Below, piece after piece: positions 9,749 to 16,026 of a stretch of DNA of 64,000 bases. Positions within the stretch are counted from its first letter, which is position 1, and each line of letters begins with the position of its first letter. The stretch is from Chryseobacterium sp. IHB B 17019 (GTDB lineage: Bacteria; Bacteroidota; Bacteroidia; Flavobacteriales; Weeksellaceae): the NCBI RefSeq assembly GCF_001456155.1, contig NZ_CP013293.1, forward strand, positions 2,666,001 to 2,730,000. Direction: 5' to 3'. The translations under genes were made by a program, and so were the position numbers. The notes beneath the pieces were generated by a model, which did no database searches, was not told the DNA's origin, and saw nothing but the letters and a program-made list of their open reading frames with translations.

Positions 9749-9792
9749 AATCCAACCACGTATCAAAAAGTAACCCAATCAGCAGAAGCAAC
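9749..9792 (-). pseudogene. Scrap of pre-toxin domain from the Fic/C9 family
   Basis: Read with one frame correction it encodes VASADWVTF and then DTWLDY, matching VASAGWATFDTWLDYQ in the tip at 14280-15233. The scrap stands alone between the deaminase remnant and the next immunity gene, so several cassettes have been cut and joined here. Confidence 0.5.
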
Positions 9793-10371
9793 TTACAGGT
9801 CCGTTAAATCTGTTACGACAGCTTTAGAATCTTTAGGAAATAAATATTGATTATTTATTTTTAAGGTCTTGATAATTTCTATTAGGCTATCTTTTTTCAA
9901 TGGTATTTGTTCTTGCCCTTCTGGTGTTTTAAAAGTTAAATCATAGATATTCCCATTATATTCTCTAATAAAGCTAAAAATCCCTTTTTTATTTTTTGGA
10001 AAGGTTTCTAAAATATAGCACCAGTTATTATTTTCTACATAATATTTATAAACGTAATAAGGTAGTCCCTCTTTTTGTTGTAATTCAATTGCAGTACTTA
10101 AATCATGTATCATATAATCTCTCAAAGTTATTATTTTTATACTATTTGAAAGCAATATTGCTTCAGACTTTTCATCAGATTTATCCATTAAGGCGGCAAA
10201 GTGGTAAGTGCTATCTGAAATAATTTTCCAAGTCTTTGGCACTGAAATTTCTACCGAATCTTCAATGACTTTTACATAATGATTTTGTTTTATCTCATTA
10301 TGTTCTTTTTTTTCATCTTTTTTACACCCTACAACTAATAGGGTTAAAATTACCAAAATTATATTTTTCAT
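9793..10371 (-). CDS. Lipoprotein immunity candidate for tip C7 (PsbP/DcrB-like)
   Basis: The N-terminus MKNIILVILTLLVVGC is a lipoprotein signal. The residues after Cys, KKDEKKEH, resemble the charged export signal that sends flavobacterial lipoproteins to the cell surface. The mature part (VEISVPKTWKII, then IREYNGNIYDLTF) looks like the PsbP/DcrB fold seen in DUF1795-type lipoproteins; this is an impression, not a measured match. Its ATG overlaps the stop of the tip at 10368-11219 by four bases (ATGA), strong evidence of coupling. The product has 192 residues. Confidence 0.65.
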   Translation of the reverse strand: MKNIILVILTLLVVGCKKDEKKEHNEIKQNHYVKVIEDSVEISVPKTWKIISDSTYHFAALMDKSDEKSEAILLSNSIKIITLRDYMIHDLSTAIELQQKEGLPYYVYKYYVENNNWCYILETFPKNKKGIFSFIREYNGNIYDLTFKTPEGQEQIPLKKDSLIEIIKTLKINNQYLFPKDSKAVVTDLTDL

Positions 10372-11219
10372 TTATTATCCTTTTTTATATTTGTTGTAGC
10401 ACTAGCTCCAATTTTAATGTATCTGTTTCCAACATTAACCTTTTGCTCGACCTGAAGTCCTCCTGAATAGGTGGTTGATTTCTTTTCTACTTTTACTGCA
10501 CCCACTATACCATTATCTCCCGCTCCGAAAATTGCTTTTGTGGTATTGCTCTTACCGCTACTTTTACCACTTGATGTACTGCTTTTCGAAGAATATGCTG
10601 TTGTATTTTTAATAGTTACTGTTCCTGCTTCCGTGGGGATTACGTTTTTGAATTCTGATTTAACAAGACTCTCATTCCTTACTTCAAACTTAAAAAGAGA
10701 TTTTGATTGGGCAGTAACAACAATATTTCCGCGTTCATCTTTTACTGCCATAGGTTTAAAGAAATTACCGTCTAGTCCGGCAGATGCAGTAGTAGTATTT
10801 TCAATAGATGTTGTGTTAGACCCTACCTTAGAAATTTCTTTACCGGTTGTGAAAAAACCTTCTAATTTTGCTCCGGCTCTATTTATTAATTCCCCACCAG
10901 CATCGAACCATTTGTATGCTGCCTGCTGAAATTGGACATACGAACCACCACAACAATCTTCATCACCACCATCGCTATTAATCACATCTTCCGGTTCCAT
11001 TCCGGTTGGGTCAGTATTTCGGATTGGGTTGTTGAATGCGTAAGCATAAGGCGACATCCAAGGCATTTTTTCAGCAAGCGGATCCATTTGTAAAAATCCA
11101 GGAGCATCCACCATTAGTTGACGCGCCCCGTAATCATACATTCCCGTCTCCTGCAACTCCTTACCATTGTACTTGTACTGATACGCATTCTGCGTAGTTC
11201 CGCTATAATCATGCAGCAA
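10368..11219 (-). CDS. Orphan RHS tip C7, Ser/Thr-rich, toxin type unknown
   Basis: Core residues MLHDYSGTTQNAYQYKYNG to MYDYGARQ are followed by an unusual junction (LMVDAPGFLQMDPLAEKM) and the conserved AFNNPIRNTDPTG. The tip of about 230 residues contains DCCGG, a long low-complexity Ser/Lys/Thr linker (SSKSSTSSGKSSGKSNTTK) and a beta-rich, Gly-rich C-terminus (GAGDNGIVGAVKVEKKS, GNRYIKIGASATTN). I recognise no enzyme motif; a membrane-active or binding domain is possible. The partner is a lipoprotein, which points to an envelope target. The core copy is cut off upstream at 11263, in the codons for TPGEVAEV. Confidence 0.65.
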   Translation of the reverse strand: MLHDYSGTTQNAYQYKYNGKELQETGMYDYGARQLMVDAPGFLQMDPLAEKMPWMSPYAYAFNNPIRNTDPTGMEPEDVINSDGGDEDCCGGSYVQFQQAAYKWFDAGGELINRAGAKLEGFFTTGKEISKVGSNTTSIENTTTASAGLDGNFFKPMAVKDERGNIVVTAQSKSLFKFEVRNESLVKSEFKNVIPTEAGTVTIKNTTAYSSKSSTSSGKSSGKSNTTKAIFGAGDNGIVGAVKVEKKSTTYSGGLQVEQKVNVGNRYIKIGASATTNIKKDNK

Positions 11220-11263
11220 CCCGAAAGGATAATAATTATTTACCTCCGCTACCTCTCCCAGAG
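11121..11263 (-). repeat. RHS core repeat copy 3 (main type, truncated)
   Basis: Only the TPGEVAEVNNYYPFG to MYDYGAR portion remains. The upstream half is replaced by the terminator hairpin that follows the Fic immunity gene, so a junction between cassettes lies at about 11263. The same junction occurs at 13508. Confidence 0.8.
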
Positions 11264-11269
11264 TAATAG

Positions 11270-11294
11270 AAAAGCCACCAAATGGGTGGCTTTT
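11270..11294 (-). terminator. Terminator hairpin after the Fic immunity gene
   Basis: AAAAGCCACC pairs with GGTGGCTTTT around five bases and lies ten bases beyond the stop of the gene at 11305-11544. A second copy lies at 13515-13539 after the decayed homolog of that gene, so gene and terminator were duplicated together. Confidence 0.65.
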
Positions 11295-11304
11295 GACTCA
11301 GTAA

Positions 11305-11544
11305 TCATTCAGCTATATACTGTGTTAATATATTTCTCATGGCTTCTTTTAAGTCATTACCATCAATTCTTAGCATCTCTCTTTTGCTGGTAGGAAAACT
11401 AATCAACAACGTATAGGGGTCATCATTTCTTTCTCCATCAAATTTAATAATGGCAACATCTCCATTATTTTTTATTGTTTCAAAACACATTAATAATTCC
11501 TCTAAATTGTAATCTTTGCTAAGTACCTGTTTAATATAATCCAT
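11305..11544 (-). CDS. Immunity protein candidate for Fic tip
   Basis: A 79-residue cytoplasmic protein (MDYIKQVLSKDYNLEELLM, then GDVAIIKFDGER) with an alpha-then-beta look. It lies nine bases after the Fic toxin stop and is followed by a terminator. A frameshifted homolog occurs at 13550-13788. I do not recognise the family; known Fic antitoxins carry an inhibitory (S/T)xxxE(G/N) helix, which is not clearly present. Immunity function is inferred from position and duplication with the toxin. Confidence 0.65.
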   Translation of the reverse strand: MDYIKQVLSKDYNLEELLMCFETIKNNGDVAIIKFDGERNDDPYTLLISFPTSKREMLRIDGNDLKEAMRNILTQYIAE

Positions 11545-11553
11545 TTTATAATA

Positions 11554-12705
11554 TTATTTAGTTAATGATTTTGCAATTTCGGACACGTCCGTCATTTTTC
11601 CTTTAGCAACCTGAGTTGCAACATCTAACATTTCTTGTCGGCTTACTGTTTGTATTCCAGCCTCTTTGGCTAATTTTTCAAATATTGCCACTGCCGTACG
11701 CTTATTACCATTTTCAAACATATGACCATGTGCTATAGATTTAAATATAGAGGCACTTTGTTCTGCTGCAGTTTCATAGTACATAGCAGAGGAAATAGCA
11801 GTGGTTGGTGTACTATTAAGTAGCACACCACCGCCATCAGTAGTTTTATTAATAGCTACCATGTCATCGGCCAAAGTTTGCAGTCCATTACCTTTTCTTG
11901 CAATAACTAAAAGAATCGCCGCTATTTGAACTTTCCCAATTTTGTTCTTTGCTTCTTCACTTTGATAATCAAGCCACCAATCAAAAGCGGACCACCCAGC
12001 AGAAGCTGCAAGATTGCTGCCTCCCATCATAAAAGTCCCCATTGTAAAAGCAAGATTTCTTTCAAACTTTTCTGTAGCAAGGGCTGCTTTGCTTCCCCTA
12101 ATGCCTGCTGCAAACCTATCTTCTGAAGCGTGGAAAGAATTTAAGCTTTGAATTCCCATAAATGATAAAGAAGCATCCATTCTCTGAGCCTTAGAAATAC
12201 CCTTTATAGTAACTTCAGGTATAACACCACTATTATATATTTTTTTCGGGTCTGGATCTTCCCCGATCATACCTGTTGGGTCATTAAATCGTATTGGATT
12301 TCCATAAACATACGAGTATGGACTGTAAGCAAATTGTAATTCACTTAATGGGTCACTTACACCCCATCTTCCAATATCCGCCATATACATTCTTGCCCCA
12401 TAATCATACATCCCTGTCTCCTGCAACTCCTTACCATTGTACTTGTACTGATACGCATTCTGCGTTGTTTCGCTATAATCATGCAGCAATCCAAAAGGAT
12501 AATAATTATTTACCTCCGCTACCTCTCCCGGAGTAAAGGTTTCTACACAGGCTTGTTCTCCATTATCCAGATCTGTACAAGTCCTGACCCTAAGGTCTCT
12601 TCCCTGTATAATCCCATCATGATTCGTGTCTGCATAGCTTAACCTTACATTTCCCAAATGATCCGTGTAGTTATAAATATAAAGCTGTAATGAATAAAAT
12701 CTCAC
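11554..12705 (-). CDS. Orphan RHS tip C8 with Fic/Doc-type toxin
   Basis: This is the only orphan cassette whose frame runs uninterrupted through the whole core (LYIYNYTDHLGNVRLSYAD to GRWGVSDPL). A pre-toxin region of about 150 residues follows, shared with the tip at 14280-15233 (DPTGMIGEDPDPKKIYNSG, SLSFMGIQSLN, KAALATEKFERNLAF). The last 100 residues hold HMFENGNKRTA (residues 328-338), a variant of the Fic signature HxFx(D/E)GNGR and close to the Doc form HxFxxANKRTA. Doc-type enzymes phosphorylate EF-Tu; classical Fic enzymes AMPylate. The Lys in GNKR favours a Doc-like reaction, which I infer. The partner is cytoplasmic, in line with a cytosolic target. Confidence 0.78.
   Translation of the reverse strand: MRFYSLQLYIYNYTDHLGNVRLSYADTNHDGIIQGRDLRVRTCTDLDNGEQACVETFTPGEVAEVNNYYPFGLLHDYSETTQNAYQYKYNGKELQETGMYDYGARMYMADIGRWGVSDPLSELQFAYSPYSYVYGNPIRFNDPTGMIGEDPDPKKIYNSGVIPEVTIKGISKAQRMDASLSFMGIQSLNSFHASEDRFAAGIRGSKAALATEKFERNLAFTMGTFMMGGSNLAASAGWSAFDWWLDYQSEEAKNKIGKVQIAAILLVIARKGNGLQTLADDMVAINKTTDGGGVLLNSTPTTAISSAMYYETAAEQSASIFKSIAHGHMFENGNKRTAVAIFEKLAKEAGIQTVSRQEMLDVATQVAKGKMTDVSEIAKSLTK
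12358..12690 (-). repeat. RHS core repeat copy 4 (main type, intact)
   Basis: It covers LYIYNYTDHLGNVRL to GRWGV without a frame break, matching the functional gene at 16788-17110 in both length and frame. It is the longest orphan core. Confidence 0.85.
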
Positions 12706-12729
12706 GTTTTACGAGGTTGGCCCAGATTT

Positions 12730-13137
12730 TTATTCTTTATTTATTTCAATACTAAGAATGCTATTTTTATGATATGTGTCATTTAAAATTTGTAACAAAC
12801 AAAATATGACATAAACTAGTCTTCCAATTTCAGACATTCTATAATTAATTTTATAGTCTTTATCATTTAATCTTATTTTTTCATATCGAGACGAATACTT
12901 TTGAAGTTCTCTTTGACTAGGTTCTTCATACCATGCGATTAAAATATTATCTAGATAATTACTTAGTTTATCATGTAATCCTTTAATTTTAGTTATCTCT
13001 GTTATTTTTATGTTGTCATTTATAATTTTATTTTTGTTTTCAATAAGTAAAATAAAAAAATAAGACAATAAATAACTTGATAGGTTCTTATCAATTATGA
13101 CTTGTGAGTTATCACTTTTTATAATTATTTCTTTCAT
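12730..13137 (-). CDS. Immunity protein candidate for SGHY-type tip
   Basis: The 135-residue protein has no signal peptide. It is Asn/Lys/Ile-rich and apparently helical, with a conserved-looking WYEEPSQRELQKYSSRYEKI segment and a hydrophobic C-terminal helix (LVYVIFCLLQIL) that may be buried. Its ATG overlaps the stop of the toxin tip at 13134 by four bases. Family not recognised; immunity function is by position. Confidence 0.6.
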   Translation of the reverse strand: MKEIIIKSDNSQVIIDKNLSSYLLSYFFILLIENKNKIINDNIKITEITKIKGLHDKLSNYLDNILIAWYEEPSQRELQKYSSRYEKIRLNDKDYKINYRMSEIGRLVYVIFCLLQILNDTYHKNSILSIEINKE

Positions 13138-13457
13138 TTTGTTGGTAATATATGATTTTTAATTTGACCTTGAGAGTTATATATCTTTAGATGTGTTTTT
13201 GACACATCCACATTCAGCGCTTTAAAAATGTCTAAATATTTACTTGAAACATCAGAATTAGGTAAATAATGACCAGACAAATTATTCATCCCCACAATAT
13301 TTCCATCTCTAATTTTTAATTCGCCAGCCGCTATAACATCTGCACCTTTAGACAAAAAAGTATGTTTTCTACCTAATAAAATTTCACCAGAGTCCATTAC
13401 CACAAAATCAAATCTTCCAGCTGCCTGAACATTCCCATTCATGTTAATTTTAATCAT
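13134..13457 (-). CDS. Orphan toxin tip, SGHYxP type
   Basis: The frame of 107 residues encodes GRFDFVVMDSGEILLGRKHT, an AGELKIRDGNI segment, NNLSGHYLPNSD and VDVSKTHLKIYN. Similar K-H--L--G-V-AAGE and SGHY-P patterns occur in bacterial polymorphic toxin tails, but I cannot name the family or its activity. In front is only a 50-bp scrap of core (YYPSGLLHD, with a stop just after), and the toxin starts one frame away. The normal RHS exit and DPLAEK junction are missing. It could be expressed from its ATG as a bare toxin, or be silent. Confidence 0.55.
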   Translation of the reverse strand: MIKINMNGNVQAAGRFDFVVMDSGEILLGRKHTFLSKGADVIAAGELKIRDGNIVGMNNLSGHYLPNSDVSSKYLDIFKALNVDVSKTHLKIYNSQGQIKNHILPTK

Positions 13458-13508
13458 GTAGTAACCCGGAAGGATAATAGTTATTACCCTCCACTACCTC
13501 TCCCGGAG
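13454..13508 (-). repeat. RHS core repeat copy 5 (short scrap)
   Basis: It encodes PGEVVEGNNYYPSGLLHD, a degraded piece of the main core that ends in a stop. Upstream is the same terminator hairpin found beside copy 3. Confidence 0.7.
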
Positions 13509-13514
13509 TAATAG

Positions 13515-13539
13515 AAAAGCCACCTTTTTGGTGGCTTTT
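13515..13539 (-). terminator. Terminator hairpin, second copy
   Basis: AAAAGCCACC pairs with GGTGGCTTTT around TTTTT, eleven bases past the stop of the decayed Fic-immunity homolog. It is a duplicate of 11270-11294. Confidence 0.6.
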
Positions 13540-13549
13540 GATTCAGTAA

Positions 13550-13788
13550 TCATTCAGTTATATATTGCGTTAATATATTTTGCATAACTTCTTTAAGGTT
13601 ATCACTGTCAATTCTTAGCATTTCTCTTTTATTTTCAGAAAAAGTAATTAATAATGTGTAATGATTATTTTCTCTCATTCCGTCAAACTTAATAATGGCA
13701 ACATCTCCATTATTTTTACTGTTTCAAAACACATTAATAATTCTTCTAAATTAGAATTTTTAGTAAGCATTTCTTTAATATAATCCAT
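13550..13788 (-). pseudogene. Frameshifted copy of the Fic-tip immunity gene
   Basis: It encodes MDYIKEMLTKNSNLEELLMC and then, one frame over, GDVAIIKFDGMREN and KREMLRIDSDNLKE, matching 11305-11544 throughout. The segment is 239 bases where 240 are expected; one A is missing in the A-run near 13723. The gene is a recent pseudogene or carries a sequence error. Confidence 0.75.
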
Positions 13789-13800
13789 TATTATAATATT

Positions 13801-13855
13801 ATTTAGTTAACAATTTTTTGCAATTTCGGAAACATCCATCATTACCTTCGGCATA
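13801..13855 (-). pseudogene. Remnant of a second Fic toxin C-terminus
   Basis: The codons read MMDVSEIAK and then, after one inserted base, LLTK and a stop, matching the Fic tip ending TDVSEIAKSLTK. Together with 13550-13788 and the hairpin it shows that a whole second Fic-immunity pair once stood here and was largely deleted. Confidence 0.55.
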
Positions 13856-13873
13856 TTATCAACATTCTATTAA

Positions 13874-14278
13874 TTAGATACTATTTGTATAAAACCATAA
13901 ATCATTTGCAGAAAATTTATTATAATTAATTATATTATTATCTAAATAATCACTCAAGATACCATCCTCCAATTTTAAGGTTTTAAAACTTAAATTTTCC
14001 ACATTAATCGTATTTATAAAAGTATAATTTTGTAAATTAAGCTTTACAAGGTTTAGATAATTATCTTCAATAATTAAAATTGGAAACATTTTCCATAAAT
14101 AACCTATAGCAATATTATCATTAAGAAGTGTAGCCCAATTCTCTTCATTTTCCCAAAATGAAATATCTATTCTATTTTTTTCTAATAATTCAATGATAAA
14201 AAAGAAATCCGAAATTTTCCAATTTCCTTTATATGATAATGCATTTTTTATTTTTATTGTAATATCTTCCATATTCAA
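13874..14278 (-). CDS. Immunity protein candidate for tip C9
   Basis: The 134-residue acidic protein (WKISDFFFIIELLEKNRIDI, then WENEENWATLL) has no signal peptide. It begins one base after the stop of the tip at 14280, so translation is probably coupled. Family not recognised. Its cytoplasmic location fits the suspected RNase partner. Confidence 0.6.
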   Translation of the reverse strand: MNMEDITIKIKNALSYKGNWKISDFFFIIELLEKNRIDISFWENEENWATLLNDNIAIGYLWKMFPILIIEDNYLNLVKLNLQNYTFINTINVENLSFKTLKLEDGILSDYLDNNIINYNKFSANDLWFYTNSI

Positions 14279-14279
14279 A

Positions 14280-15233
14280 TTATCTCATAGTTCCTGGCGA
14301 ACCGTGAACATATCCATTAGAATTTTTATAAACATTTATAACATTTGTATGTGTTCCATTACCTAAAACACCAATATTTGTATTCGTAACTGTAACCTTT
14401 GCTTTATTTCCAATCCACAAGCCTGCTTCGTCTGCATATTGAGCAGCTTTTAAAACAGCAATATTAGCATCAACAGATGAGTAAAAAAGACTTTTACCTG
14501 CAATACCTCCAAAAACATGTTTTTTCATGGCTTCTTGCGAGACAGTATATATTCCATTTGTCAATTCCCCATGTTTATTTAAGGAAAATCCTTCTGCTAT
14601 AATATTATCCGCTAATCTTTTTATTCCGCTTAGATTTCCATGTTTAAGCTGTATAATAAGCGCCATTGCTTGTACAGTTCCTACAGTATTTTTCGTTTTA
14701 TCATCTTGATAATCCAACCACGTATCAAAAGTAGCCCATCCAGCAGAAGCTACAATATTACTACCTCCCATCATGAAAGTCCCCATTGCAAAAGCAAGAT
14801 TTCTTTCAAACTTTTCTGTAGCAAGGGCGGCTTTGCTTCCTCTAATTCCTGCTGCTAGCCTGTCTTCAGATAAATGATAAGTATTTAAACTTTGAATACC
14901 CATAAATGATAAAGAAGCATCCATTTTCTGTGCTTTAGAAACTCCTTTTATAGTAACCTCAGGAATTATACCGCTATTATATATTTTTTTCGGGTCCGGA
15001 TCTTCACCAATCATACCTGTTGGATCATTAAATCTTATAGGATTCCCATAAACATAAGAGTATGGGCTGTAAGCAAATTGTAATTCACTTAATGGATCCA
15101 CAACACCCCACCGTCCAATATCCGGCATATAGAATCTTGCACCATAATCATACATTCCTGTTTCCTGCAATTCTTTCCCGTTATACTTATACTGGTAAGC
15201 ATTCTGCGTAGTTCCGCTATAATCATGCAGCAA
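14280..15233 (-). CDS. Orphan RHS tip C9, possible Ntox50-like RNase
   Basis: Core residues MLHDYSGTTQ to GRWGVVDPLSE are followed by the pre-toxin shared with the Fic cassette (GMIGEDPDPKKIYNSG, SLSFMGIQSLN, GTFMMGGSN-VASAGW). After residue 200 the two diverge. This tip has KKHVFGGIAGKSLFY, then DEAGLWIGNKAKVTV and THTNVINVYKNSNGYVHGSP. The His after KK, a late G-G-x-T-x-V-I and a terminal G-x-V/I-H-x-x-P resemble type 50 polymorphic toxins (predicted RNases); this is recall of a pattern only. The core frame is open upstream to 15387, where one A is missing and the frame breaks. Confidence 0.65.
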   Translation of the reverse strand: MLHDYSGTTQNAYQYKYNGKELQETGMYDYGARFYMPDIGRWGVVDPLSELQFAYSPYSYVYGNPIRFNDPTGMIGEDPDPKKIYNSGIIPEVTIKGVSKAQKMDASLSFMGIQSLNTYHLSEDRLAAGIRGSKAALATEKFERNLAFAMGTFMMGGSNIVASAGWATFDTWLDYQDDKTKNTVGTVQAMALIIQLKHGNLSGIKRLADNIIAEGFSLNKHGELTNGIYTVSQEAMKKHVFGGIAGKSLFYSSVDANIAVLKAAQYADEAGLWIGNKAKVTVTNTNIGVLGNGTHTNVINVYKNSNGYVHGSPGTMR

Positions 15234-15395
15234 CCCGAAAGGATAATAATTATTTACCTCCGCTACCTCTCCCGGAGTAAACGTTTCTACACAGGCTTGT
15301 TCTCCATTACCCAGATCTGTACAAGTCCTGATTCTCAGATCTCTTCCCTGTATAATCCCATCATGATTCGTGTCTGCATAGCTTAACCTACATTT
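15101..15395 (-). repeat. RHS core repeat copy 6 (main type, one-base deletion)
   Basis: It is the first orphan core after the functional gene. It runs from GNVRLSYADTN to GRWGV, but GTAAGG of the intact copy is GTAGG here (near 15388), which shifts the frame at its 5' end. The remainder is intact and in frame with the tip. Confidence 0.85.
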
Positions 15396-15579
15396 CCTCT
15401 AATGCTGCAATTGTTTAACTTAAAGGGATTCGGTGATTTTCTTCTAAATTCATTGAAAATGGGTAATTAGGAATATTCTTAAAGTTCTCATTGAGAAAAG
15501 ATTTATTAATTAATATATTTTACATTTTGTGGATTTCTTAAATCACTTTCCAGTATTTTTGATTTTACACGGTTTATTA

Positions 15580-16026
15580 TTATCTTATAGAATCAATAAA
15601 AAACAATTTATCACCTTTTATTTTATATTTATAAGTCGGATAAATCACGTCAATATGAGGTGGCCTACCTTCCAAAATATATGGATCAATTCTATCTTTT
15701 TTATAAAGTTTTATAAATTTATTTCCAATATTTTCACTATCAATCACATAAGATGATTTTAAGGCCTCGTCTTTATAAATTCCATAGCTATTTTTTGAAC
15801 GAATACCAGTTGGACTAACTGTTATTGTAAGCAATGAATCTTTATTTTTTAAAAAGGAAATTTCATAAAGGAATAATTTATATAAGCCTTTATTTGGAAT
15901 TGGATTTTTTTTCTGATACTTCAATATTTCATTATATAGATTATCCTTAAAAAAAACTTGCTTTTTTTCCTTATTGCAACTTATTAGAAGAACAAAAGCA
16001 AATAAACATAAAGAGATTATTTTCAT
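15580..16026 (-). CDS. Lipoprotein immunity candidate for the active RHS tip
   Basis: The product is a 148-residue lipoprotein: MKIISLCLFAFVLLISC, then NKEKKQVF. Its ATG overlaps the stop of the full-length RHS gene by four bases (ATGA), so it belongs to the same transcript. The mature domain (LYKLFLYEISFLKNKDSLLT, KYKIKGDKLFFIDSIR) looks beta-rich and is not recognised. As the last gene of the expressed operon it is the probable protection against the JAB-like toxin tip, and its lipidation places this protection in the envelope. Confidence 0.7.
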   Translation of the reverse strand: MKIISLCLFAFVLLISCNKEKKQVFFKDNLYNEILKYQKKNPIPNKGLYKLFLYEISFLKNKDSLLTITVSPTGIRSKNSYGIYKDEALKSSYVIDSENIGNKFIKLYKKDRIDPYILEGRPPHIDVIYPTYKYKIKGDKLFFIDSIR

